From an uncultured Lachnospiraceae bacterium (lineage in GTDB: Bacteria > Bacillota > Clostridia > Lachnospirales > Lachnospiraceae), in assembly GCA_910586255.1 (NCBI GenBank), contig CAJUHR010000032.1, positions 1 to 56,289 on the forward strand: a stretch of DNA of 56,289 nt. The letters run 5' to 3'. The notes below the pieces were generated by a model. It did no database searches. It worked only from the letters and a program-made list of their open reading frames with translations, and was not told the DNA's origin. Below are positions 30,998 through 40,014 of the stretch, in pieces. Position 1 is the first letter of the stretch. Each line of letters opens with the position of its first letter. Made by a program: the position numbers and the translations under genes.

Positions 30998-32404
30998 TCA
31001 CAAATTCACTGCCCTTGGCAGAGAAAAAATAAATTCCGTGCCCACTCCCTCCGTGCTTACCACATCAATATTCTCCCCATGAGCCTGAATGATCTCCTTG
31101 ACAATAGAGAGTCCCAGACCGGTTCCCTTCTTATCCTTTCCCCGGGAAAGATCCGTCTTATAAAATCGCTCCCAAATCTTTTTTACACTGTTCTTTGGAA
31201 TCCCGATTCCCGTATCCTTCACAGACACAAAGATTTTTTCATACCGGGCAGACGCCTGAATATAAATCGTGGAATCGTTATGGCTAAACTTGATTGCATT
31301 GTCAATAAGATTGTAAAGCACCTGCTGAATTTTCCCCAAATCCGCATATACCATCTGAATATTATCCGTAAAGGTCAGATCAAAAATGATATTTTTCCCG
31401 TTACAGATTCCTTCAAAGGATGCGGCCGTATCCTTGATCACCCGGTTAATATCAAAATTGCTGCGGGACAAACGGCCCTTGCTGTCCAGAGTGTTTAAGG
31501 TCAACATTCCCTGAGTCAGCTTATTGAGCCTCTCCGTCTCGGCGATCATCCGAACCAGATATTTCTCCTGCATTTCCGGCGGGATCGTGCCATCAACAAT
31601 CGCTTCCAGATATCCCTTTATGGATGTGAGAGGAGATCTGAAATCATGTGAAACATTGGCAATAAAGGTTCTCTGATACTCCTCCATCTTATTCAGCTCT
31701 CCGGACATATAATTTAACGTAGCCGCCAGATACCCCATCTCATCATGAGTCTTTACATCAATTTGATGGTTCAAATTTCCAAGGGCATACTCATTGGCCC
31801 CCTCCGTAATCTTTTTGAGCGGAAAATACACTGTCTTGGTAAACACCAGCAAAATAATCAGAGAAAGAACAAAGATCACCAGCGCTGTTATGTATACGAT
31901 ATTCAGCGCGCTGTTGGCCTCCTCCTGAATCTGATAAATGGGAAGATGCACCAGAACATATCCATACGTATTATAATTTCCTGTAATCGGCGCGGACACG
32001 CTCACCACGTCATAAGAGAACTGACCATAGTAATTTCCGATGCGGTAATACTGATTTCCCGCATCCGTTGGATCAAACTCCTCAATCACCGTGCCAGAGC
32101 GGGCCGACTGATCACTGTCCACCACAATAATTCCTTGCCGGTTTACCACCCAGATCTCCGTATTCAAAAAAGCCGCCACCATCTTTAACTGCGGGTACAC
32201 AGTATTCAAATCCTGTCTTTTTCCCTGATAGACACTGCTGTAGGAGGATGCTATCAGATTTGCCTCATCGTACATGGCCTGGGTCTTTTCTTCCAGAAGA
32301 TGACGGTACATGAGATGAGAGGAACCGGTAGCAATCATGGCAAATCCCAATACTCCGAATATGAGATAGCCTAAAATAAATTTATAATAAAGCGAATGTT
32401 TCAT
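30998..32404 (-). CDS. Membrane sensor histidine kinase
   Basis: This is a 468-residue kinase. It has an N-terminal membrane span (residues about 8-28), an extracellular sensor region of about 130 residues (GNYYGQFSYDVVSVSAPI suggests a Cache/PAS-like fold), a second span (ALVIFVLSLIILLVF), a HAMP domain, the phospho-acceptor histidine in FIANVSHDFRSPLTS, and an HATPase with N box (LYNLIDNAIKFS), G1 (VKDTGIGIP) and G2 (KGTGLGLSIVKEI). It is oriented opposite to the response regulator at 30,190, an uncommon arrangement. Start at ATG 32404 follows GGGGGAGATTCT. Confidence 0.92.
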   Translation of the reverse strand: MKHSLYYKFILGYLIFGVLGFAMIATGSSHLMYRHLLEEKTQAMYDEANLIASSYSSVYQGKRQDLNTVYPQLKMVAAFLNTEIWVVNRQGIIVVDSDQSARSGTVIEEFDPTDAGNQYYRIGNYYGQFSYDVVSVSAPITGNYNTYGYVLVHLPIYQIQEEANSALNIVYITALVIFVLSLIILLVFTKTVYFPLKKITEGANEYALGNLNHQIDVKTHDEMGYLAATLNYMSGELNKMEEYQRTFIANVSHDFRSPLTSIKGYLEAIVDGTIPPEMQEKYLVRMIAETERLNKLTQGMLTLNTLDSKGRLSRSNFDINRVIKDTAASFEGICNGKNIIFDLTFTDNIQMVYADLGKIQQVLYNLIDNAIKFSHNDSTIYIQASARYEKIFVSVKDTGIGIPKNSVKKIWERFYKTDLSRGKDKKGTGLGLSIVKEIIQAHGENIDVVSTEGVGTEFIFSLPRAVNL

Positions 32405-32443
32405 AGAATCTCCCCCATTAAATCATTATATAGGCAAACAACA

Positions 32444-33224
32444 TTATACACGGCTTTCTGTGCTGGAAATCAGGAGAATTTTGTATGATTTATAGGGCTT
32501 TTTCGTTTTTTTCACAGCGCGGTTTTCAAAAGAACCATAAGCCTTTACAATCAGTTCCCGACATTTATCCGAAATATCGTTTCTTTTCGTTCCAATGCCC
32601 TTTCTCCTAGCCTCATAGCAATGAGAGACATCTATAAGCTGCACTTTTCCTTCCCTATATGCCGTTTTATTCTTGGAACAAATCCAAATATATGTACTGA
32701 TACCCGTCACTGATTTTAGGAAGTCCAGGGTCAAATCTTCCCTGCTCTCCTCTTGCCGCTTCCTCCTCCACCTTTTTCTGTTCCCACTCCCAGTCAATTC
32801 CAAAAGGCGGATTAGAAATGCAATAATCAAAGGTAAATCCTGCAAACTGGTCGTCTGACAAAGTATCTCCGAACCGCATATTATCCGGATCTCCGCCGCG
32901 AATCATCATATCCGCTTTTGCTATCGCATAGGTAGAAGGATTAAACTCCTGTCCAAAACAAGTGACTTCTATATCACTGTTCAAATCATGGATTCTCTCC
33001 TCCATACAGGAAAGCATCTGAGATGTTCCCATCGTCATATCATAAACTGTCATACCGCCTGTGTCTAAATTGGCATCCACAAGCAGCAAATCCGTCACAA
33101 GGTAAATAATATCCCTGCCGGTAAAATGCGCTCCTGCTTCCTCTCCAAAGGACTCTGAAAAACGGCGCACTAAGTCTTCAAAAATATAACCGCAATCCAC
33201 AGCGCTGATTTTATTGTTACTCAT
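32444..33224 (-). pseudogene. hsdM remnant (internally deleted type I DNA methyltransferase)
   Basis: Two overlapping frames on the minus strand are the two ends of one HsdM. The first (33224 to 32667) carries the N-terminal part: EDLVRRFSESFGEEAGAHFT, a degenerate motif I (YDMTMGTSQML) and motif IV with catalytic NPPFGIDWEWE. The second frame (32845 to 32444) continues ISTYIWICSKNKTAYREGKV and KRNDISDKCRELIVKAYGSF, the family C-terminus. The part between GLPKISDG and STYIWICSKNK is deleted and the frame shifts at the joint. Even the normally conserved glycine-rich motif I is altered (TMGTSQ). No hsdS or hsdR is nearby. The gene overlaps the start region of the XRE gene by eight bases. Confidence 0.82.
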
Positions 33225-33444
33225 TCTTATCAGCTTCCTCCAGCATTCTTTTATAATTTACCAAATCTGCAAAATCACAATCCAGTTTTTCACATATACG
33301 CTCCAAAACAGATAAATTCACAGACTCTCCATTTGTCATTTTCGCCATAGTGCTGGAACTTAGCCCCGTACTTTTACATAAGTCACCCTTTTTCATACCC
33401 TTATCAATCAATAACTTCCATAATCCGTTATAACTGATTGCCAT
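33217..33444 (-). CDS. XRE-family regulator paired with the hsdM remnant
   Basis: This is a 75-residue Cro/CI-type helix-turn-helix protein (LIDKGMKKGDLCKSTGLSSS, TMAKMTNGESVNLSVLERIC, FADLV). Such proteins commonly precede type I methyltransferase genes as control proteins. It is intact and its stop overlaps the start of the hsdM remnant by eight bases, which suggests that the two were once translationally coupled. It now probably has no intact partner. Downstream is decayed, upstream is AT-rich. Confidence 0.8.
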   Translation of the reverse strand: MAISYNGLWKLLIDKGMKKGDLCKSTGLSSSTMAKMTNGESVNLSVLERICEKLDCDFADLVNYKRMLEEADKNE

Positions 33445-33867
33445 AATATAGTTCCTCTTGCTTTCTACAAATCAAAGTTCAATAATATATTTTAAATCAT
33501 ATCATTATTTTTTTTAATAATCAATTTGAAATTTCAAATATTATAATTTAAAAATCAAATATTCATCTGTTTAAAGATCTCAATCAAAAGATTTATTGCT
33601 ACCGCTATTTCTTCATATATGGTTTACAAATATTGAGCAATCAGATTTGTTTTCTTCTGGTCCTCTTTCCCTTTTTTAACACCAATCCCTCATTGTATTT
33701 CCCTTTTTCCGAACCATAATAACAGTGACAGTCCATTTCGATACTTCTCGTCCGGCCCAGAAGGGCAAGAAGATACCTAACTGAACTGCTACCCATAACA
33801 AAGTATTGCAACCCAAAAACAAAGGCATATGACGAAATGCCGCCACAATGGAAAGGAGTAGTCCGCA
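33445..33867. other. AT-rich intergenic region before cotJA
   Basis: About 420 bases, very AT-rich between 33,480 and 33,620, with no gene I can support. The minus strand has an open frame across cotJA and this region but without a ribosome binding site. The final 70 bases contain GGCATATGACG, which loosely resembles a sigma-E type -10 box, as expected before a spore-coat operon, but the -35 box and spacing are poor. AAAGGAG precedes the cotJA start. Confidence 0.4.
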
Positions 33868-34086
33868 ATGAGTACCTGCACATGTGAATCTGCACCGGCC
33901 TCCTGTGGCTGTGGAGAAAAGCTTCCGGCGCCTTCACCGGAGGCAGGCCTGGTAATGGCCATGGCAACCGTTCCAATGCAATGCTGGGAAACGCCCTACA
34001 AGCCCGCAGTGTCTCTGAGACAGGGCACCATCTTCCCCTGTCTCGACAAACCATTTTTTAAGACGGGAGGTGACTTCCATGGCTAA
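33868..34086 (+). CDS. cotJA: Spore coat-associated protein CotJA
   Basis: This is a 72-residue protein. It starts with a Cys-rich segment (MSTCTCESAPASCGCGEK) and continues PMQCWETPYKPAVSLRQGTI, FPCLDKPFF, the conserved CotJA core. CotJA belongs to the CotJ complex built in the mother cell during sporulation and is needed for incorporation of the CotJC catalase. It is the first gene of the cotJABC operon, with AAAGGAG before the ATG. The eight bases at its end overlap the start of cotJB. Confidence 0.88.
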   Translation: MSTCTCESAPASCGCGEKLPAPSPEAGLVMAMATVPMQCWETPYKPAVSLRQGTIFPCLDKPFFKTGGDFHG

Positions 34087-34378
34087 CCGCACACAGCTTC
34101 TTGAGGAAATTCAGGAAATCGGCTTCCAGGTAGATGACCTGACTCTTTATCTGGATACCCATCCCCTGGACATGGATGCCCTGGATGCCTTCACCCAGGC
34201 AAAAAATCAGCGCTACCAGCTGATGCAGAATTATGCCAGAGAATTTGAACCCTTAAATCTTTATCTGGTTTGCCCGGACACCAACAATGAAACCGGTTCC
34301 TACTGCAAATATCCAGGAAGAAAGCATTTTACCTGGTCCGATGGACCTCTACCCTGGGACAATCAAGGAGGTGTATAG
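34079..34378 (+). CDS. cotJB: Spore coat protein CotJB
   Basis: This is a 99-residue protein; I use the ATG at 34079, which follows GGGAGGTGACTTCC, rather than the upstream in-frame ATG at 34070. The sequence (LLEEIQEIGFQVDDLTLYLD, HPLDMDALDAFTQ, YAREFEPLNLYLVCPDTNNE, WSDGPLPWDNQGGV) matches the CotJB family, ending in the conserved W-x-x-G-P-x-P-W motif. It is cotranscribed with cotJA and cotJC and acts in the spore coat. The start of cotJC follows two bases after its stop. Confidence 0.92.
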   Translation: MANRTQLLEEIQEIGFQVDDLTLYLDTHPLDMDALDAFTQAKNQRYQLMQNYAREFEPLNLYLVCPDTNNETGSYCKYPGRKHFTWSDGPLPWDNQGGV

Positions 34379-34379
34379 T

Positions 34380-34991
34380 ATGTGGACCTATGAAAAACGA
34401 CTTCAATATCCGGTAAACATCAAAAAAACCTGTCCGAAAACCGCCTCCCTGATTATCAGCCAGTTTGGAGGTCCTGACGGAGAAATGGCCGCCTCCATGC
34501 GTTATCTTTCTCAGCGCTACACCATGCCATGCAAGGAGGTTGCCGGACTTCTCACAGACATCGGCACGGAAGAATTGGGACATTTGGAGATTATCTGCGC
34601 CATTATCTTTCAATTGACAAAAAATATGAAGCCGGAGGACGCCAAGACAGCCGGTTTTGACGCCTACTATGTTGACCACACCTCGGCTCTGTGGCCAACG
34701 GCTGCTGCCGGCGTACCCTTTAACGCCTGCGAATTTCAGTCCAAGGGAGATGCGGTCACGGATCTTTTTGAGGACCTGGCAGCGGAACAGAAGGCACGGA
34801 CCACCTATGAAAATCTCATCCGCATTATCGATGACCCGGATGTATTAGCGCCGCTGAAGTTTCTGCGGGAAAGGGAGGTAGTCCATTTCCACCGGTTCGG
34901 GGAGGCCTTGGAAAAGACAAAGCTAAAGCTGGACGAGAAGAATTTTTATTATTTCAATCCAGAATTTGATAAACAGTTTACAAGGGCTTAA
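34380..34991 (+). CDS. cotJC: CotJC, manganese catalase-family spore coat protein
   Basis: This is a 203-residue protein from the ATG at 34380, after CAAGGAGGTGTATAGT; the longer frame from 34287 lies inside cotJB. It opens MWTYEKRLQYPVNIKK and has the di-manganese ligand motifs of the catalase fold (GPDGEMAASMRYLSQRY, TDIGTEELGHLEIICAI, LAAEQKARTTYENLI, REREVVHFHRFGEAL). It probably removes hydrogen peroxide at the spore surface. It is the last gene of the operon and is followed by a strong terminator. Confidence 0.93.
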   Translation: MWTYEKRLQYPVNIKKTCPKTASLIISQFGGPDGEMAASMRYLSQRYTMPCKEVAGLLTDIGTEELGHLEIICAIIFQLTKNMKPEDAKTAGFDAYYVDHTSALWPTAAAGVPFNACEFQSKGDAVTDLFEDLAAEQKARTTYENLIRIIDDPDVLAPLKFLREREVVHFHRFGEALEKTKLKLDEKNFYYFNPEFDKQFTRA

Positions 34992-35000
34992 AGCCGAAGA

Positions 35001-35043
35001 AACCAAGAGACTTCCTCTTGCAAAAGGAAGCCTCTTGGTTTTT
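35001..35043. terminator. Terminator between cotJC and malic enzyme
   Basis: AACCAAGAG-A-CTTCCT (35001-35016) pairs with AGGAAG-C-CTCTTGGTT (35025-35040), with one mismatch, then TTT. It follows cotJC on the plus strand; the minus strand shows AAGAAACC-type flanks, so it may also serve the convergent malic enzyme gene ending at 35058. Confidence 0.85.
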
Positions 35044-35057
35044 CTCTTATTTTCCAA

Positions 35058-36245
35058 TTATTTTATTTCCTCGTAGGGGGCCCGGTTGATACCTAAGCGA
35101 ACTGCTTCCTTAGCCACTGCATTAGCCACCGCCAGGGCCACTCTCTTGTCAAAAGAGGAGGGAATCACATATTCCACAGTCAGCTCCTCCTCAGGAATCA
35201 CCGCGGCAATGGCGTGGGATGCAGCCACCTTCATGGAATCCGTAATATCCTTGGCACGGACTGCCAGCACTCCCTTAAATAGTCCCGGGAACACCAATAC
35301 ATTATTGATCTGGTTGGGATAATCGGATCTGCCGGTGCCCACTACCACCGCACCGCCCTCCTTTGCCTCCTCCGGCATAATCTCCGGAACAGGATTTGCC
35401 ATAGCAAACACAATGCCTTCCTTCATGGAAGCCACCATCTCCTTTGTCACCAAATGAGGCCTGGACACGCCTACGAAAATATCTGCTTCCTTCAGGGCAT
35501 CGGCCAAGGTTCCGTGCTCTTTGTTCAAATTGCTTATATGAGAAATCTCCTCCTGCCCGGGATTAAGTCCTTCATCTCCCTCGCAGATCACTCCGTGAAT
35601 ATCACACATGATAATATTTCCGAAGCCCATGGCAATCAGATGCTTTCCGATGGCAATTCCTGCCGCCCCGGCTCCATTGATCACCACCCGCAGCTTCCCC
35701 ATCTCCTTGCCGGTCACTTTCACCGCGTTTAGGAGAGCCGCTCCCACCACGATTGCCGTACCATGCTGGTCATCGTGGAAAATCGGAATATCGCAGACCT
35801 GTTTTAACCGCTTTTCAATCTCAAAGCACCGGGGCGCCGCAATATCCTCTAAATTGATTCCCCCAAAGCTCTTGGAGATCAATGCAACCGTCTTAACAAA
35901 GGTATCCACATCCTTTGTATCCACACACAGAGGAAATGCGTCCACATCTGCAAATGCCTTAAACAACGCGCATTTTCCTTCCATTACCGGCATCCCGGCA
36001 GAAGGGCCGATATCTCCCAGTCCCAGCACTGCGGTGCCGTCTGTGATTACTGCCACCAGATTTCCTTTGCGGGTATAATCATAAGCCTTATCCTCATCCT
36101 CTGCAATCAGCAGACACGGCTCCGCCACCCCCGGCGTGTAGGCGATGGAAAGCTCCTCCCGGTTGGTGACAGGCGCTCGGGAAATAATCTCTATCTTTCC
36201 CTTCCACTCCTTATGCTTCTCGATTGCAAGCTGTTTTTTATCCAT
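35058..36245 (-). CDS. NAD(P)-dependent malic enzyme
   Basis: This is a 395-residue enzyme that oxidatively decarboxylates malate to pyruvate. I use the ATG at 36245 (MDKKQLAIEKHKEWKGKIEI); upstream residues in the same frame derive from the preceding gene. Motifs include AYTPGVAEPCLLIAED, GDIGPSAGMPVMEGKCALFK, FHDDQHGTAIVVGAALLNAV (malic signature with metal-binding Asp) and the Rossmann motif INGAGAAGIAIGKHL. Length matches the short bacterial class. The start overlaps the end of the ppk gene by eight bases, so it is translated from the same transcript. Confidence 0.92.
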   Translation of the reverse strand: MDKKQLAIEKHKEWKGKIEIISRAPVTNREELSIAYTPGVAEPCLLIAEDEDKAYDYTRKGNLVAVITDGTAVLGLGDIGPSAGMPVMEGKCALFKAFADVDAFPLCVDTKDVDTFVKTVALISKSFGGINLEDIAAPRCFEIEKRLKQVCDIPIFHDDQHGTAIVVGAALLNAVKVTGKEMGKLRVVINGAGAAGIAIGKHLIAMGFGNIIMCDIHGVICEGDEGLNPGQEEISHISNLNKEHGTLADALKEADIFVGVSRPHLVTKEMVASMKEGIVFAMANPVPEIMPEEAKEGGAVVVGTGRSDYPNQINNVLVFPGLFKGVLAVRAKDITDSMKVAASHAIAAVIPEEELTVEYVIPSSFDKRVALAVANAVAKEAVRLGINRAPYEEIK

Positions 36246-38403
36246 GGTCCGTTTCCTCCTCTTTCTCTGCCGGCACAAATCTTCTTGTGTCATGAACGCT
36301 GGGATTTGCTTCCTGTTTTTTGGCCTCCGCCGCAGCCACTGCCTCATCACAAAACTGCTGCTGAGCCATCACCAGTTCCTTGCCTCTCTTGTCAACCTTC
36401 TCGTAGCTTCCGTCCGGATTAAGAATATGTGCCTTTACATTATCCTCCAGCTGCACCCGCAAAATATGAATCACCTGATCCTTCAGATCCGGATCTTCCA
36501 CCGGAAACATGATCTCTACCCGCTTGTCCAGATTCCGAGGCATCCAGTCCGCGCTTCCCATATAGACCTCCGGACTGCCGTCATTCTCAAAATAGAAAAT
36601 CCTGGCATGCTCCAAAAAATTGCCTACAATGGAATGGACGCTGATATTTTCGCTAAGTCCCGGAACCCCCGCTTTCAGACAGCAAATTCCCCTTATCACC
36701 AGATTTATCTTCACACCTGCACAGGAAGCCTCATAGAGGCTGGCAATAATATCCTTATCACACAGGGAATTCATCTTTGCCATAATGTGCCCATAGCCGC
36801 CGGCACGGGCATGCTCCGTCTCCCGGCGGATCATCTTGATAAACTTTCCTCTCAGCCACAGAGGGGCCAAGGACAGCTTATTCCAGGTAGGCGGCTCCGA
36901 ATAACCGGACAGCATATTAAACACTGCCGTGGCATCCTGACCGATTTTCGGATTGCAGGTCATCATTCCGCAGTCCGTGTACAGCCTGGCCGTAGAATCA
37001 TTATAATTGCCTGTTCCTAAGTGAACATACCGACGTATGCCATCCTCCTCCCGGCGCACTACCAAAGTAATCTTACAATGAGTTTTCAGTCCCACCAGGC
37101 CATAGATCACATGGCACCCTGCCTTTTCCAGCTTCTTTGCCCAGTTAATATTGTTCTCCTCATCAAAACGGGCTTTTAACTCCACCAGCACGGATACTTG
37201 CTTGCCGTTGTCAGCCGCCTCCGCCAGAGCCGCCACAATTGGCGAATGTCCGCTGACCCGGTACAAGGTCTGCTTGATGGCAAGAACCTCCGGATCCCTG
37301 GCTGCCTTCCGCACAAAATTCACCACCGGATCAAAGGTCTGGTACGGGTGATGAAGAAGGATATCTCCCTTACGGATATTGGTAAAAATATCATCCTCAT
37401 TCATCAGAGCCGGAACCGGCTGAGGCACATAGGGCTTTGCCTTTAAATGATCAAACCCGCTGGCTCCGTAAAGCTTCATCAGAAATGTCAGATCCAAGGG
37501 ACCTCCGATTTCAAAAATATCCGCCGATTCTACGGACAGTCCCTTCCGCAATATCTTCAAAAGCCGCTTATCCACCTTCTCCTCAATCTCCAGCCGGATC
37601 ACCTCTCCCCACTGGCGTTTCTTAAGCTGCTTCTGAATCTCCTCCAAAAGGTCCACCGCCTCCTCCTCATCCAGAGTAAAATCCGCATTTCTCATGATCC
37701 GGAAAGGATGGGCAGACACAATATTGTAATTTAAAAACAGCTCGTGGATATTGCGCTCAATGATCTCCTCCAACAGAATAATCCGCCGTACTCCGTCCTG
37801 GCCGCCGCGGGGTAGCTCCACGATCCGCGGAAGAACCGAAGGAACCTGCACCATGGCAAATTCCAAAGTATCATCTCCTGATTTTTTCTGCACCAGAGCC
37901 GCAATATTCAAAGATTTATTACGAATCAGCGGAAACGGTCTGGAGGAATCCACTGCCATCGGCGTCAGCACCGGATAGACATTTTCCCGGAAATATCCGT
38001 CCACAAAGGTTTTCTCCTCCTCTGTCAGCTCCTCATGCTCCCACAGAATCTGAAGTCCGTTCTGCTTGAGAGCCGGAAGCAGGGACCGGCCATAGGTAGA
38101 ATACTGCAGCTCCACCAGACGGTGAGTTTTTTCCGAAATCAACGCCAGCTGCTCGTCCGCCCGCAGCCCTGCAATGTCTGTTTTCTTATATTTGGCATGA
38201 ACCTGATCCTTTAAAGATGCCACCCGCACCATACAAAACTCATCCAGGTTCGATGCAGTAATGCTCAAAAATTTCAGCCTTTCAAACAAAGGAATCCCTT
38301 TGTCCCTTGCCTCATGCAAAATCCTGTAATTAAATTCCAGCCAGCTCAGCTCTCTGTTTACGTAATTTTTCGGTTCCGTATAAATATTCTCGATCTCTGC
38401 CAT
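36238..38403 (-). CDS. ppk1: Polyphosphate kinase 1
   Basis: This is a 721-residue enzyme that makes inorganic polyphosphate from ATP. It begins NRELSWLEFNYRILHEARDK, the N-domain signature, and contains the two phospholipase-D-like catalytic blocks: VYGLVGLKTHCKITLVVRRE with its HxK histidine, YVHLGTGNYNDSTARLYTD, and MGSADWMPRNLDKRVEIMFP. Length is standard. The ORF starts at ATG 38403 after a GGGGACAGATT sequence, about 24 bases after the Ppx gene ends. The polyphosphate synthesis and degradation genes are thus in one run. Confidence 0.94.
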   Translation of the reverse strand: MAEIENIYTEPKNYVNRELSWLEFNYRILHEARDKGIPLFERLKFLSITASNLDEFCMVRVASLKDQVHAKYKKTDIAGLRADEQLALISEKTHRLVELQYSTYGRSLLPALKQNGLQILWEHEELTEEEKTFVDGYFRENVYPVLTPMAVDSSRPFPLIRNKSLNIAALVQKKSGDDTLEFAMVQVPSVLPRIVELPRGGQDGVRRIILLEEIIERNIHELFLNYNIVSAHPFRIMRNADFTLDEEEAVDLLEEIQKQLKKRQWGEVIRLEIEEKVDKRLLKILRKGLSVESADIFEIGGPLDLTFLMKLYGASGFDHLKAKPYVPQPVPALMNEDDIFTNIRKGDILLHHPYQTFDPVVNFVRKAARDPEVLAIKQTLYRVSGHSPIVAALAEAADNGKQVSVLVELKARFDEENNINWAKKLEKAGCHVIYGLVGLKTHCKITLVVRREEDGIRRYVHLGTGNYNDSTARLYTDCGMMTCNPKIGQDATAVFNMLSGYSEPPTWNKLSLAPLWLRGKFIKMIRRETEHARAGGYGHIMAKMNSLCDKDIIASLYEASCAGVKINLVIRGICCLKAGVPGLSENISVHSIVGNFLEHARIFYFENDGSPEVYMGSADWMPRNLDKRVEIMFPVEDPDLKDQVIHILRVQLEDNVKAHILNPDGSYEKVDKRGKELVMAQQQFCDEAVAAAEAKKQEANPSVHDTRRFVPAEKEEETDHG

Positions 38404-38426
38404 AATCTGTCCCCTTTTTTCCGGAT

Positions 38427-39992
38427 CTATTTGACGCCCTTTTTCTGCTTTAATACAGGACGGATTCCAAAAATTTCCTCAAAGAAATCTGCCTTTTCCT
38501 CAATGGACAATGCCTCTAAGGTCACATCTCCCACATAATCCGTATTGATCATCAGCTTATTATTCTTGATTACAATCCTGCATCCGGCAAGCTTATTGCT
38601 GTGGCTTCGGTCCATAGAATTGGCCAGGCGCAGAATCGCTGTCAGCTTGGCCACTGTCAGAGTCAGATTATCCGGAGTGGCAAGCCGGGATGTTCGTGAA
38701 GGCTTTGCATCCATCTTAATATCCTTATACTGAAACGTCTTAAGGTGATAACGGACCACATTGGCCACAATTTCCCGCTCCACATGAGACAAACCGATAA
38801 TCTCCGTGGCCATAATAATATTATAGGCATATTCCGTAGCATTACGCATGGTAACAAACTTTCCGCAGGAATGAAGGTCTGCTGCAATCTGAAGAAGAAG
38901 CCTCTCCCGCTCCTTTAAGCCGTGATACTTTTTCATGCTGTCAAATACCTGCAGGGCCGCGTTCTCCACAGCCTGAATATGAGGCATATGGCATTTATAC
39001 CGTTTCGCCATATTCCGGGAAGTGACAATAATATCATTGGCAAAATTATGGTTAAATTTCAGAAGCTTCCACTCCTCCGCATAATCTGCCGCGATTCCGT
39101 CTAACATAACCGTGCCCGGCACCCAGATATTGTCTGCCCCGGTCACATCCATAACCTGCCGGATAATCGTTGCCGCCGGAAGCAGCAGAGAAGCGTATCC
39201 TGCATTGACCTCAAAGGTATCCTCAATCTGGTCCAGTGTCATCCGCCCCAAAAGATCATAAAAATGATTAAATTCCTCCCGGCTAATCCGATCCCGATGA
39301 TTGACCTCTCCCATGATCCGCCGGTACAAAACCAGAGTAACCTTACCGATTCCGATCAGATTCTCAATCTTTTTGTCCTTTAAATAAATCTTTCGGAAGG
39401 TCACCAGCTCGTTATCCACAATCTCCTGAATCAGCTTCTGCTCCTTCTCCGCTGTGGTTTTCATATGCCGGATGATTTCCATAAGGCGGACAGCCCCCAA
39501 AGGCAGGTTCTGAGTGGAAACCAGGGAATCCTTGTCAAACAGAGAAATCTGTGTGCTTCCGTTTCCCACATCCAGAATAGCTGTTCCCTTTTGAATCACC
39601 TTCTGAAACTCTGCATCCTTGTAGGCAATCGCCTTGTAGCTTAAGAATCGCTGTTCCGAATTGCTGATAACCCGGACATCAATCCCCGTCCTCACTCGAA
39701 TCTGATCTACCACAATCGGGCTGTTCTGTGCCTCTCTCAAAGCACTGGTGGCATAAGCACGGCAGTTTTCCACCTGATATTCTTTCATAATACGAGCAAA
39801 CTCTGCCAACACCTCACACATCTCATCCACCTGGCCGTAGCTGATCCTTCCGTTGCGCCAGGTATCCTTCCCCAGGGCAATCGGATACACCACCTGGTCA
39901 ATGGGACGAATACCGAATTTCTCCGACACCTCATAAATCCCCATTTCCAGACCGGAAGATCCTATGTCGATTGCCGCAAATGTGCGTATCAT
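38427..39992 (-). CDS. ppx: Ppx/GppA exopolyphosphatase-like protein with HD domain
   Basis: This is a 521-residue protein from the ATG at 39992 (a second ATG at 40001 is possible). The N-terminal half is the actin-like ASKHA ATPase domain of Ppx/GppA: FAAIDIGSSGLEMGIYEV, ATSALREAQNSP, TAILDVGNGSTQISLF and PLGAVRLMEII. The C-terminal half has an HD-type helical domain (LLLQIAADLHSCGKFVTMRN). It hydrolyses polyphosphate or the guanosine pentaphosphate alarmone. It is upstream of ppk1 with 23 bases between. Confidence 0.92.
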   Translation of the reverse strand: MIRTFAAIDIGSSGLEMGIYEVSEKFGIRPIDQVVYPIALGKDTWRNGRISYGQVDEMCEVLAEFARIMKEYQVENCRAYATSALREAQNSPIVVDQIRVRTGIDVRVISNSEQRFLSYKAIAYKDAEFQKVIQKGTAILDVGNGSTQISLFDKDSLVSTQNLPLGAVRLMEIIRHMKTTAEKEQKLIQEIVDNELVTFRKIYLKDKKIENLIGIGKVTLVLYRRIMGEVNHRDRISREEFNHFYDLLGRMTLDQIEDTFEVNAGYASLLLPAATIIRQVMDVTGADNIWVPGTVMLDGIAADYAEEWKLLKFNHNFANDIIVTSRNMAKRYKCHMPHIQAVENAALQVFDSMKKYHGLKERERLLLQIAADLHSCGKFVTMRNATEYAYNIIMATEIIGLSHVEREIVANVVRYHLKTFQYKDIKMDAKPSRTSRLATPDNLTLTVAKLTAILRLANSMDRSHSNKLAGCRIVIKNNKLMINTDYVGDVTLEALSIEEKADFFEEIFGIRPVLKQKKGVK

Positions 39993-40014
39993 TCTTCTCA
40001 CTCCCTTCTCTTCT

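Noticed and set aside
33641..34054. 137-residue minus-strand frame covering cotJA
   Set aside because: Antisense to the well-supported cotJA and without a ribosome binding site.
36145..37020. 291-residue plus-strand frame inside ppk1
   Set aside because: Antisense to ppk1, whose catalytic motifs are all intact; composition is not protein-like.
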